Below the pieces are notes generated by a model. The model searched no databases and had not been told where the DNA came from. It saw only the letters and a list, made by a program, of their open reading frames with translations. Shown in pieces: positions 1 to 6,394 of a stretch of 6,461 nucleotides of DNA (its first letter is position 1; every line of letters begins with the position of its first letter). The position numbers were made by a program, and so were the translations under genes. This DNA comes from Candidatus Alistipes excrementipullorum (GTDB lineage Bacteria > Bacteroidota > Bacteroidia > Bacteroidales > Rikenellaceae), in the NCBI GenBank assembly GCA_019113665.1, contig DXGW01000140.1, forward strand, positions 1 to 6,461, given 5' to 3'.

Positions 1-1298
1 AAATCGACGCCGTGTATTCCAATCCGGCCGGAGTAAGTTTCCTCGATGACGGATTCCACTTCTCGTTCAACGTCCAGGGCGCATTCCAGACCAGAACGTC
101 AAAATCGACATTCGCCCCATTCGCATATAACGGCGGTAACGAGACAAAGACATACAAGGGTACGGCCAGTGCCGCCATACCGAGTTTCGACTTCGCATGG
201 AAACACAAGCGCTGGTCGGTAATGGCCGCATTCGGCGTGATCGGCGGAGGCGGACGCGCAACATATGATACCGGACTCGGCTCCTTCGAGTCACAGGTGG
301 CCATACTCCCGGCAGCACTCTCGGCACAGGGTATAAATACGACCGCATACTCCGTAGACAGTTACATGAGCGGTTCGTCAATCGTATATGCAGCACAGGC
401 AGGTCTTGCCTTCCGGATCACCGACTGGCTGTCGGTAGCCGCACAGGTGAGGTTCAACCACGCCTCCAACGGGTACGAAGGATACATACGCGACATACGC
501 ATCAATCCTCAGCACCCGCAGCTCAATCCCGACGGAGGCATGGTTTCGGCCTATGATTTCTTCACGAAGGCCGCAGCCGCATATGCCGCAGCCGGCGATG
601 CCGCCAACAGCGCAGCAATGACGGCATATGCCAATGCCGTAAAGGACAAGCAGCTCGACAGCAAGCAGAGCGGTTACGGCTTCAACCCCATCGTCGGTGT
701 ATTCTTCAACCACAAGGGCTGGAGTCTCGGCGTGAAGTATGAGTTCCGGACAAAGATAACCGTAACCAACAACACGGCAGTCGACGACACGGGACTCTAC
801 CCCGACAACGAAAAATCGCGCAACGACATACCCGCACTGCTGTCGGTAGCCGCCGGGAAAGAGTTCTGTGACCGTTTCCGCGTGAGCGTCGAGTATCACC
901 ACTATTTCGACAAAAGCGCACGCATAGCCCACGACAAACACGACCTCATCGACGGCGGCACGAACGAGTATATCGCCGGTTTCGAATACGACATCACCAA
1001 ACGCTGGCTTGTCAGCACCGGAGTGCAGCGTACGCAGTACAACCTCTCCGACGCCTTCTATTCCGACATGAGCTTCTCGCTCAGTTCCACGTCATGGGGA
1101 GTCGGCGGCGCTTTCAGAATACTCGAAAACCTCAAGCTCAACTTCGCATACTTCGTTACCTTCTACGACAAACACACCGTAAATCAGGAGATTTACAACA
1201 ACAATGCACTGAAGTTGGCGGGATCCGACGCCTACAACCGTACGAGCCACGTGTTCGGCATAGGACTTGACTGGAGTTTCAATTGCAGGAAACGATAA
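1..1298 (+). CDS. FadL/OmpP1/TodX-family outer-membrane transporter, 5' truncated by the window edge
   Basis: This is the 3' part (431 codons from base 3) of an outer-membrane beta-barrel protein that probably passes hydrophobic substrates; the substrate cannot be told from sequence. The window opens on the N-terminal family motif: IDAVYSNPAGVSFL matches the 'NPAG' segment that follows the signal peptide in FadL-type porins. The true start and signal peptide lie upstream, so the GTG at base 12 is an internal Val codon. The rest alternates short amphipathic strands with Gly/Asn/Asp-rich loops. GYGFNPIVGV followed by GWSLGVKYEFRTKI (about bases 669-761) is typical of the family's central barrel strands. 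An Ala-rich stretch at bases 567-641 is probably helical and sits in a loop. The last strand, HVFGIGLDWSF, ends in the expected aromatic residue but is followed by five extra residues, NCRKR. The fold call is firm; the substrate is unknown. It is followed by its own terminator and converges with the lipoprotein gene. Confidence 0.88.
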   Translation, partial: IDAVYSNPAGVSFLDDGFHFSFNVQGAFQTRTSKSTFAPFAYNGGNETKTYKGTASAAIPSFDFAWKHKRWSVMAAFGVIGGGGRATYDTGLGSFESQVAILPAALSAQGINTTAYSVDSYMSGSSIVYAAQAGLAFRITDWLSVAAQVRFNHASNGYEGYIRDIRINPQHPQLNPDGGMVSAYDFFTKAAAAYAAAGDAANSAAMTAYANAVKDKQLDSKQSGYGFNPIVGVFFNHKGWSLGVKYEFRTKITVTNNTAVDDTGLYPDNEKSRNDIPALLSVAAGKEFCDRFRVSVEYHHYFDKSARIAHDKHDLIDGGTNEYIAGFEYDITKRWLVSTGVQRTQYNLSDAFYSDMSFSLSSTSWGVGGAFRILENLKLNFAYFVTFYDKHTVNQEIYNNNALKLAGSDAYNRTSHVFGIGLDWSFNCRKR

Positions 1299-1325
1299 TT
1301 ACAAAAACCACAAAACGCAAATCGG

Positions 1326-1361
1326 AAAGCGGCGCCCATGGTTCGTGGGCGCCGCTTTTTT
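1326..1361 (+). terminator. Intrinsic terminator of the FadL-type porin gene
   Basis: There is a perfect 13-base-pair stem (1326-1338 with 1346-1358), very GC-rich in the middle (GCGGCGCCCA), a 7-base loop (TGGTTCG), and six T residues at 1356-1361. It begins 27 bases after the porin stop codon. On the minus strand the same hairpin lies about 17 bases beyond the lipoprotein stop, but there it is followed only by a broken T tract, so it may work less well in that direction. Confidence 0.9.
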
Positions 1362-1377
1362 CACCTTATCACAACCG

Positions 1378-2301
1378 TCATCTGTGGTCGATGACATATT
1401 CGATATAGCCGACATCGGTCGAATCCTTCACGAGAACCCGTTTTTGAGAATCGAGAAGATACAGCGACGGTATGGCCTTCAGATCATATAGTTGCCCGTT
1501 GTTGATGGTCGTACCCTTGTCATAGGCATTTATCCATGACGACGGCATGTTCTTGCGGTATGCCTCCCACTCGCCCAGATCCTCGTCGGGATAGAGTGCA
1601 AGCACCTTGAGCGTGCCGCGCTCGACCATCTCGCCTATCATCGGTGATTCGCACAGAGCCTCGGTGATCTGCTTGCACATCGAGCAGCCCGGGTTGTTGA
1701 AGAATATAAGCGTATATTCCGCCTGGATACCATAGAGAGATCCGCTGCGTCCCGACGCAACTGTATAGCGGAAATCATTGGCCTTGTGGCCTATGCGGTT
1801 CTGCCTGGCAAGCTGCAGGTTGTATTCGGGGGCTATTTTCTCGTACTTGTCAAGAAGCGGGCTCGCGACCTGGGCTTCAAGCACCGGTATGTACAGTTCA
1901 TCGTTGCGCATGGGCGAATTGGGGTCGTACAGCACCTTGTCGGCAAGCATCGAGAAGTAATCGAACGCATATTTCGACGCCGAAGCCTTTTGCATGAGGC
2001 GGGCAATCGCCTCGCCGTCGTCGGGGGCGACATAGTTGCCTATGTAATCGACATAGGCCCTCATCATCTGCAGAGTGTCTATCTCGGCAAGGAACAGCGT
2101 ATCGGCAAAATCGAGATTGTCCCAATAGTGGTCGCGCATGTAATCCAGACGCGATGCGTTGTCAGTGAGTGCAGCCGGCGCAAGAGCCGGGACGAAAACA
2201 CGCGGGACCTTCACATCGGAGGCCGGCGCCGCATTGCGTCTTCCGCCGCACGAAGCCACCAACGGCAACAACGCAATGACCAAATAAGCAAACCCTTTCA
2301 T
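1378..2301 (-). CDS. DUF5106-like thioredoxin-fold lipoprotein
   Basis: This is a 307-residue predicted lipoprotein. I chose the ATG at 2301, not the in-frame upstream ATG at 2403, because it gives a textbook lipoprotein signal peptide: MKGF, a hydrophobic core AYLVIALLPLVA, and lipobox LVASC with the acylated Cys at residue 18. The residues after it (GGRRN) lack the acidic export signal of surface-exposed Bacteroidetes lipoproteins, which suggests a periplasm-facing anchor. The N-terminal half (about 35-165) is helical and rich in acidic and aromatic residues, as in DUF5106 proteins. The C-terminal half (about 170-307) is thioredoxin-like: GHKANDFRY lead-in, strand YTLIFFNNPG, CSMC redox motif (Cys206, Cys209), and KAIPSLYLLD with the cis-proline Pro278. 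A periplasmic thiol-disulfide role is inferred; partners are unknown. It converges with the porin gene and is divergent from gadC. Confidence 0.85.
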   Translation of the reverse strand: MKGFAYLVIALLPLVASCGGRRNAAPASDVKVPRVFVPALAPAALTDNASRLDYMRDHYWDNLDFADTLFLAEIDTLQMMRAYVDYIGNYVAPDDGEAIARLMQKASASKYAFDYFSMLADKVLYDPNSPMRNDELYIPVLEAQVASPLLDKYEKIAPEYNLQLARQNRIGHKANDFRYTVASGRSGSLYGIQAEYTLIFFNNPGCSMCKQITEALCESPMIGEMVERGTLKVLALYPDEDLGEWEAYRKNMPSSWINAYDKGTTINNGQLYDLKAIPSLYLLDSQKRVLVKDSTDVGYIEYVIDHR

Positions 2302-2306
2302 ACAGA

Positions 2307-2338
2307 CAAATGTATGGATTATTTCGGTCAAATGCAAC
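2307..2338 (-). promoter_or_regulatory. Predicted promoter of the DUF5106-like lipoprotein gene
   Basis: Read on the minus strand, the -7 element TACATTTG (2314-2307) matches the Bacteroidetes consensus TAnnTTTG. GTTG (2338-2335) matches three of four bases of the -33 element TTTG, and exactly 20 bases separate TTG from the -7 box. Only 5 bases (2306-2302) lie between the -7 box and the chosen ATG, so the transcript would start at or within a few bases of the start codon. The match is to consensus only; no start site has been measured. Confidence 0.65.
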
Positions 2339-2420
2339 CGCAATGGCCAATTTGCACGGTAGTTGCAAAAACCTGTTTCGATTGGAAAACCTATTAGACA
2401 CAACCATTAAAGAGTTTATT

Positions 2421-3935
2421 ATGGACGCAAAGAAAAGTACAGGGTTCAAGTTGAGCGTCATGACGCTCGCAATCATGAACGTCACTGCTGTCGTCAGCCT
2501 TCGAGGCCTGCCCGCCGAGGCGGTCTACGGGGTGTCGTCGGCTTTCTACTATCTGTTCGCAGCCATCGTATTCCTGATCCCGACGGCGCTGGTCGCCGCC
2601 GAGCTCGCGGCGATGTTTTCGGACAAACAGGGAGGCGTATTCCGCTGGGTAGGCGAAGCATTCGGCCCGCGCACCGGATTTCTCGCCATCTGGCTGCAAT
2701 GGATCGAATCGACGATATGGTATCCCACCGTATTGACATTCGGCGCAGTATCGATAGCTTTCATCGGCATGGACCAGACGCATGACATGTCGCTGGCATC
2801 GAACAAGATGTTTACGCTGATAGTGGTGCTGGCCATATACTGGATCGCGACATTCATATCGCTGCGCGGTCTGGACTGGGTCGGCAAGATCAGCAAATGG
2901 GGCGGTATGATCGGCACGATCATTCCGGCGGCGCTGCTCATCGTACTCGGCGGCGTCTACATCGCCACCGGAGGGCACAACAACATGGACATGTCGCAAA
3001 GTTTCTTCCCCGACCTCACGAAACTCGACAATCTGGTGCTGGCAAGCGGCATATTCCTCTTCTACGCCGGAATGGAGATGATGGGCATACATGTCATGGA
3101 GGTCAAGGACCCGGCGCGCAACTACCCCAGGGCCATAATCATCGGTTCGCTGATCACGGTATGCATATTCGTGCTGGGCACCTTCTCGCTCGGCTTCATC
3201 ATACCGGCAAAGGACATCAACCTCACGCAGTCGCTCCTGATCGGATTCGACAACTACTTCAAGTACCTGCACATGTCGTGGGCCTCGCCCGTAATAGCCA
3301 TAGCCCTCATGTTCGGCGTGCTGGCCGGCGTGCTGACATGGGTTGCCGGACCGTCGAAAGGTATCTTCGCAGTCGGCAAGGCCGGATACCTGCCGCCGTT
3401 CTTCCAGAAGACCAACAGGAACGGCGTACAGCGCAATATTCTGCTCATACAGGGAGGTCTGGTAACGCTCCTGAGCCTGCTCTTCGTGGTGATGCCGTCG
3501 GTACAGTCGTTCTACCAGATACTGTCGCAGCTGACCGTACTGCTCTACCTCATAATGTACATGCTGATGTTTGCCGCCGCAATCGTCCTTCGGTACAAGA
3601 TGAAGGATCTGAACCGCCCGTTCCGCCTGGGCAAAGGCAACGGCATGATGTGGCTGCTCGGCGGACTGGGATTCTGCGGTTCGCTGCTTGCATTCGTCCT
3701 GAGTTTCATTCCTCCCGGGCAGATCGCCGTCGGCAGCAACACCGTATGGTTCTCCGTGCTGATTATCGGCTGCCTGGTCGTTGTAACAGCACCTTTCATC
3801 ATATACGCCATGCGCAAGCCGTCGTGGAAAGACCCGAAGGCTGCCGCCGAGTTCGCCCCGTTCCATTGGGACGCGCCAAAGGCGCAGTCCGCAGTTCCGA
3901 AAACCGCTACCGGCAAAAACCAGGTAAAACAATAG
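2421..3935 (+). CDS. gadC: GadC-type glutamate/GABA (glutamine/glutamate) antiporter, APC superfamily
   Basis: This is a 504-residue inner-membrane antiporter, close to the 511 residues of E. coli GadC, with about 12 hydrophobic segments. The ATG at 2421 is preferred because the protein then begins MDAKKSTGFKLSVMTLAIMN, leading directly into membrane segment 1; longer in-frame starts only add poorly conserved residues from the intergenic region. Landmarks shared with GadC are AAELAAMF...GGVFRWV (about 59-77), SFFPDLTKLDNLV (194-206), YAGMEMMGIHVMEVKDPARNYP (215-236, with membrane Glu219 where GadC has GVEASATHV), FIIPAKDINL (259-268), VAGPSKGIF (308-316, GPSRG in E. coli), NRNGV (332-336) and AFVLSFIPP (424-432). 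The cytosolic tail after about residue 465 does not resemble the His-rich C-plug of E. coli GadC. It is the first gene of an operon with glsA, so glutamine/glutamate exchange is a likely activity. No clear -33/-7 promoter was found upstream. Confidence 0.9.
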   Translation: MDAKKSTGFKLSVMTLAIMNVTAVVSLRGLPAEAVYGVSSAFYYLFAAIVFLIPTALVAAELAAMFSDKQGGVFRWVGEAFGPRTGFLAIWLQWIESTIWYPTVLTFGAVSIAFIGMDQTHDMSLASNKMFTLIVVLAIYWIATFISLRGLDWVGKISKWGGMIGTIIPAALLIVLGGVYIATGGHNNMDMSQSFFPDLTKLDNLVLASGIFLFYAGMEMMGIHVMEVKDPARNYPRAIIIGSLITVCIFVLGTFSLGFIIPAKDINLTQSLLIGFDNYFKYLHMSWASPVIAIALMFGVLAGVLTWVAGPSKGIFAVGKAGYLPPFFQKTNRNGVQRNILLIQGGLVTLLSLLFVVMPSVQSFYQILSQLTVLLYLIMYMLMFAAAIVLRYKMKDLNRPFRLGKGNGMMWLLGGLGFCGSLLAFVLSFIPPGQIAVGSNTVWFSVLIIGCLVVVTAPFIIYAMRKPSWKDPKAAAEFAPFHWDAPKAQSAVPKTATGKNQVKQ

Positions 3936-3944
3936 ACACAGCAT

Positions 3945-4925
3945 ATGACACACAACAATCTCAAAGACGAACTGCTCGCCGCCATGAAGGAGGCGCATAC
4001 CAGATTCAGTGGCAGCGAAGGCGGCAAAAACGCCGATTACATACCCTTCCTGGCAAACGTACCGTCCGACCTGTTCGGCATAGCCGCCTGTCTGCCCGAC
4101 GGCGACGTGCTTGCCGTCGGCGACACGGACTACCGTTTCGGCATCGAGTCGGTATCGAAGGTGCCGACGGCCATTCTGGCCATGGAGCAATACAGCGCGG
4201 GCGAGGTGCTCGACCGCATCGGGGCCGATGCCACGGGTCTCCCGTTCAACTCGATCATGGCCATACTGCTCGAAAACGACCACCCTTCCACCCCGCTGGT
4301 GAATGCCGGGGCCATATCGGCCTGCTCGATGATAAAACCGACAGGCGATGCCGACGGGAAATGGAAGGCCATAGTCGGGTTCATCGAAGGGCTTTGCGGG
4401 TCGGGCGTCGAGGTCATCGACGAACTATACAAGTCGGAATCGGAGACCAACTTCAACAACAAGTCGATAGCATGGCTGCTCAAAAACTACGGCCGCATAT
4501 ACGACGACCCCGACATGTCGCTCGACATCTACACACGCCAATGTTCCATCGGCATAACCGCCAAGCAGCTTGCCGTCATGGCCGGCACCATAGCTTTCGG
4601 GGGCAGCAACCCCATAACATGCAAACACGTATTCAAGCCGCATCTGACGCCGCACATCGTATCGCTGATGGCGACGGTCGGATTCTACGAGAATACCGGC
4701 GACTGGCTCTTCACGACGGGACTGCCGGCAAAAAGCGGCGTCGGCGGAGGCATCATGGGTGTAATTCCCGGAGTCGTTGGCATTGCGGCATTCGCTCCGC
4801 CGCTCGACAAGGCCGGCAATTCGGTCAAGGCCCAGAATGCCTTGAAATACATCACGGGCAAACTCGGACTTAACATTTTTGCTCCGGCCGGAGCCCGTCA
4901 GCCGGTTAAGGCCGCCAAGGTCTGA
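3945..4925 (+). CDS. glsA: Glutaminase A (serine-dependent beta-lactamase-like fold)
   Basis: This enzyme hydrolyses L-glutamine to L-glutamate and ammonia in the cytoplasm. The 326-residue protein is about family length and carries the complete active site: the Ser-x-x-Lys pair in FGIESVSKV (Ser69, Lys72), Asn120 in PLVNAGAI, Glu165 and Asn172 in SESETNFNN, Tyr196 in YTRQCSIGIT, Tyr248 in VGFYENTGDW, and the oxyanion-hole region SGVGGGI around Val266. Spacing between these residues matches E. coli YbaS (Ser66, Lys69, Asn117, Glu161, Asn168, Tyr192, Tyr244, Val262, as recalled). The ATG lies 9 bases after the gadC stop with no Shine-Dalgarno sequence, so the two genes are probably co-transcribed and perhaps translationally coupled. 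Ammonia from glutamine would consume protons while the antiporter exchanges the resulting glutamate for fresh glutamine. A short Ala/Lys tail (GARQPVKAAKV) follows the family domain. Confidence 0.95.
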   Translation: MTHNNLKDELLAAMKEAHTRFSGSEGGKNADYIPFLANVPSDLFGIAACLPDGDVLAVGDTDYRFGIESVSKVPTAILAMEQYSAGEVLDRIGADATGLPFNSIMAILLENDHPSTPLVNAGAISACSMIKPTGDADGKWKAIVGFIEGLCGSGVEVIDELYKSESETNFNNKSIAWLLKNYGRIYDDPDMSLDIYTRQCSIGITAKQLAVMAGTIAFGGSNPITCKHVFKPHLTPHIVSLMATVGFYENTGDWLFTTGLPAKSGVGGGIMGVIPGVVGIAAFAPPLDKAGNSVKAQNALKYITGKLGLNIFAPAGARQPVKAAKV

Positions 4926-4937
4926 CCCTCAAATGAA

Positions 4938-4975
4938 AACAGTCTGGCACTTGCACGTGCCAGACTGTTGCTTTT
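4938..4975. terminator. Bidirectional terminator between glsA and purA
   Basis: There is a perfect 13-base-pair stem (4938-4950 with 4957-4969, arm AACAGTCTGGCAC) with a 6-base loop, TTGCAC. On the plus strand the stem ends TT and is followed by GCTTTT; on the minus strand it ends TT and is followed by TTC, giving a four-T run. It starts 12 bases after the glsA stop and lies just past the convergent purA stop. One hairpin therefore appears to end both transcripts. Confidence 0.85.
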
Positions 4976-4990
4976 GAAACAATACGATAC

Positions 4991-6256
4991 CTATCGTACG
5001 ATGGTTTCGTCGCGGTCGGGACCTACGGATATGATCTTCACGGGTACGCCCGTCTCCTTCTCGATGTACTCGACATATTCGCGGAACTCCTGCGGGAACT
5101 CATCATAGCTGCGAACCTTGCAGATGTCGCATTTCCAACCCTTGAACTCACGATATACCGGTTTGAGGTCATCGCCAGCCTCATAAGGGAAGTAGTCGAT
5201 CTGCTTGCCGTCGAGTTCGTATCCGGTAGCCACCTTGATCGTGTCGAAATCGTTCATCACGTCGGCTTTCATCATGATGAGGCCCGTTACGCCGTTCATC
5301 ATCACAGCATACTTCAGAGCCACCATGTCCAACCAGCCGCAGCGGCGCGGACGGCCTGTCGTAGCACCGAATTCGTGGCCTACCTGACGAAGTTTCTCGC
5401 CCGTGGCATCGAACAGCTCCGTCGGGAACGGGCCGCTGCCGACACGCGTGCAGTATGCCTTGAATATGCCGTAGACCTCGCCTATGCGGGTCGGAGCCAC
5501 GCCGAGGCCCGTACATACACCTGCACAAAGCGTATTCGACGATGTAACGAACGGATATGTACCGAAATCTATGTCGAGCATGGAACCCTGTGCTCCTTCG
5601 GCCAGGACCGCCTCGCCGTCATCGACGAAACGGTTGACAACATACTCGCTCTCGATAAGTTCGAAACGGCGAAGGACGTCGATGCCTGCAAACCACTCCT
5701 TCTCGTATTCGGTCACATCGTATGCGAAGTCGTACTGCTTGAGCAGTTCGATATGTTTGTTCTTCAGACGCTCGTAACGCTCCATGAACTGCGGCGAAAC
5801 GATGTCGCCGACACGCAGTCCGTTACGTCCCGTCTTGTCCATATAGGTCGGGCCGATACCCTTGAGCGTCGAACCAATCTTGGTCTTGCCCTTGGCAGCC
5901 TCGCTCGCCGCGTCTATTATGCGGTGCGTCGGCAGAATCAGGTGAGCCTTCTTCGAGATCAGGAGTTTTTCGGCCACATTTACGCCCATGGCCTCGATTT
6001 TCGAAATCTCGTCGGCCAGAATCACCGGATCGATGACTACACCGTTACCTATGACATTGACCGAACCCTTGCGGAAGATACCCGAAGGAATGGTGTGAAG
6101 TACGAAACTTTTACCTGCAAAATGAATTGAATGGCCGGCATTGGGTCCGCCCTGGAAACGGGCGATGACCTTGTATTCGGGAGTAAGCACGTCCACGACC
6201 TTGCCTTTACCCTCGTCGCCCCACTGCAGTCCGAGAACTACATCGACTTTTTTCAT
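4991..6256 (-). CDS. purA: Adenylosuccinate synthase
   Basis: This is the cytoplasmic enzyme joining IMP and L-aspartate to adenylosuccinate with GTP hydrolysis, the committed step from IMP to AMP. The 421-residue protein is full length. It carries the signature QWGDEGKGK (11-19, catalytic Asp14), the phosphate-binding GGPNAGHS with catalytic His42, GIGPTYMDKTGRNGLRVGD (133-151, IMP site), LAEGAQGSMLDIDFGTYPFVTSSN (218-241), the ATTGRPRRCGW loop (298-308) that contacts aspartate and IMP, MMKADV (328-333) as the guanine-recognition segment, and SVGPDRDETI (410-419). The start at 6256 gives the usual short N-terminus, MKKVDVVLGLQWGDEG. It has its own predicted promoter about 45 bases upstream and ends against the shared terminator, so it is probably a single-gene transcript. 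Confidence 0.98.
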   Translation of the reverse strand: MKKVDVVLGLQWGDEGKGKVVDVLTPEYKVIARFQGGPNAGHSIHFAGKSFVLHTIPSGIFRKGSVNVIGNGVVIDPVILADEISKIEAMGVNVAEKLLISKKAHLILPTHRIIDAASEAAKGKTKIGSTLKGIGPTYMDKTGRNGLRVGDIVSPQFMERYERLKNKHIELLKQYDFAYDVTEYEKEWFAGIDVLRRFELIESEYVVNRFVDDGEAVLAEGAQGSMLDIDFGTYPFVTSSNTLCAGVCTGLGVAPTRIGEVYGIFKAYCTRVGSGPFPTELFDATGEKLRQVGHEFGATTGRPRRCGWLDMVALKYAVMMNGVTGLIMMKADVMNDFDTIKVATGYELDGKQIDYFPYEAGDDLKPVYREFKGWKCDICKVRSYDEFPQEFREYVEYIEKETGVPVKIISVGPDRDETIVR

Positions 6257-6270
6257 CTTTAATACGAATT

Positions 6271-6293
6271 AAGTTAGGAGCAAAAGCTAACTT
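6271..6293 (-). promoter_or_regulatory. Possible hairpin in the purA 5' untranslated region
   Basis: AAGTTAG (6271-6277) and CTAACTT (6287-6293) form a 7-base-pair stem with a 9-base loop, 14 bases before the purA ATG. It shares bases with the GCAAAAG/CTTTTGC hairpin at 6280-6297, so the two cannot form together. The stem is AT-rich and weak, so any regulatory role is uncertain. Confidence 0.3.
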
Positions 6294-6306
6294 TTGCACA
6301 CAAAAG
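6280..6306. promoter_or_regulatory. Alternating CAAAAG/CTTTTG repeats over the purA -7 box and likely transcription start
   Basis: On the plus strand CAAAAG occurs at 6281-6286, CTTTTG at 6291-6296 and CAAAAG at 6301-6306, each exactly 10 bases from the next. Together they make two overlapping inverted repeats with 7-base arms and 4-base spacers: GCAAAAG-CTAA-CTTTTGC (6280-6297) and ACTTTTG-CACA-CAAAAGT (6290-6307). The second covers most of the predicted -7 element. This could be a repressor operator, or the first repeat could form a hairpin at the 5' end of the mRNA. Its function is inferred from position only. Confidence 0.4.
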
Positions 6307-6332
6307 TATTGTTTTTTCCGACAAACGGCAAT
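6301..6332 (-). promoter_or_regulatory. purA: Predicted purA promoter
   Basis: On the minus strand the -7 element TACTTTTG (6308-6301) fits TAnnTTTG, and ATTG (6332-6329) fits the -33 TTTG at three of four bases, with exactly 20 bases between TTG and the -7 box. This is the same spacing as in the lipoprotein promoter. Transcription should begin near 6295-6298, leaving a leader of about 40 bases before the ATG at 6256. No Shine-Dalgarno sequence is seen (ATTAAAG precedes the ATG). Confidence 0.72.
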
Positions 6333-6394
6333 TTTTAAACGGCGCCATTTTTCAACAATGAATCGACATTCGCCGCATACCCACCCGGCACCGG

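Noticed and set aside
1267..1491. A 74-codon plus-strand open frame across the porin terminator
   Set aside because: It overlaps the porin end, runs through a strong terminator hairpin and then antisense into the lipoprotein gene.
2302..2403. An N-terminal extension of the lipoprotein from an in-frame ATG at 2403
   Set aside because: It would bury the signal peptide and lipobox behind 34 unrelated residues, and it crosses the predicted promoter.
2310..2420. An N-terminal extension of GadC from an ATG at 2310
   Set aside because: The extra 37 residues come from the divergent intergenic region and have no GadC counterpart. The ATG at 2421 gives a normal N-terminus.
3874..3886. A GCGCC-AAA-GGCGC hairpin near the 3' end of gadC
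   Set aside because: It is a short stem inside coding sequence with no T run after it, so it is unlikely to be a terminator or regulatory site.
2394..4283. A very long open frame (629 codons) on the minus strand, antisense to gadC and the start of glsA
   Set aside because: It is the mirror of biased GC-rich codons in gadC and glsA. The translation is rich in His, Arg, Glu, Tyr and Val, with no domain, and crosses two well-identified genes.
2897..4873. A 658-codon open frame on the plus strand spanning the gadC-glsA junction in another frame
   Set aside because: The translation is Arg/His/Gly-rich without any motif, and both true genes in the other frames have intact family motifs.
5375..6130. 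A 251-codon plus-strand open frame antisense to purA
   Set aside because: It is a shadow of the highly conserved purA gene and its product has no recognisable domain.
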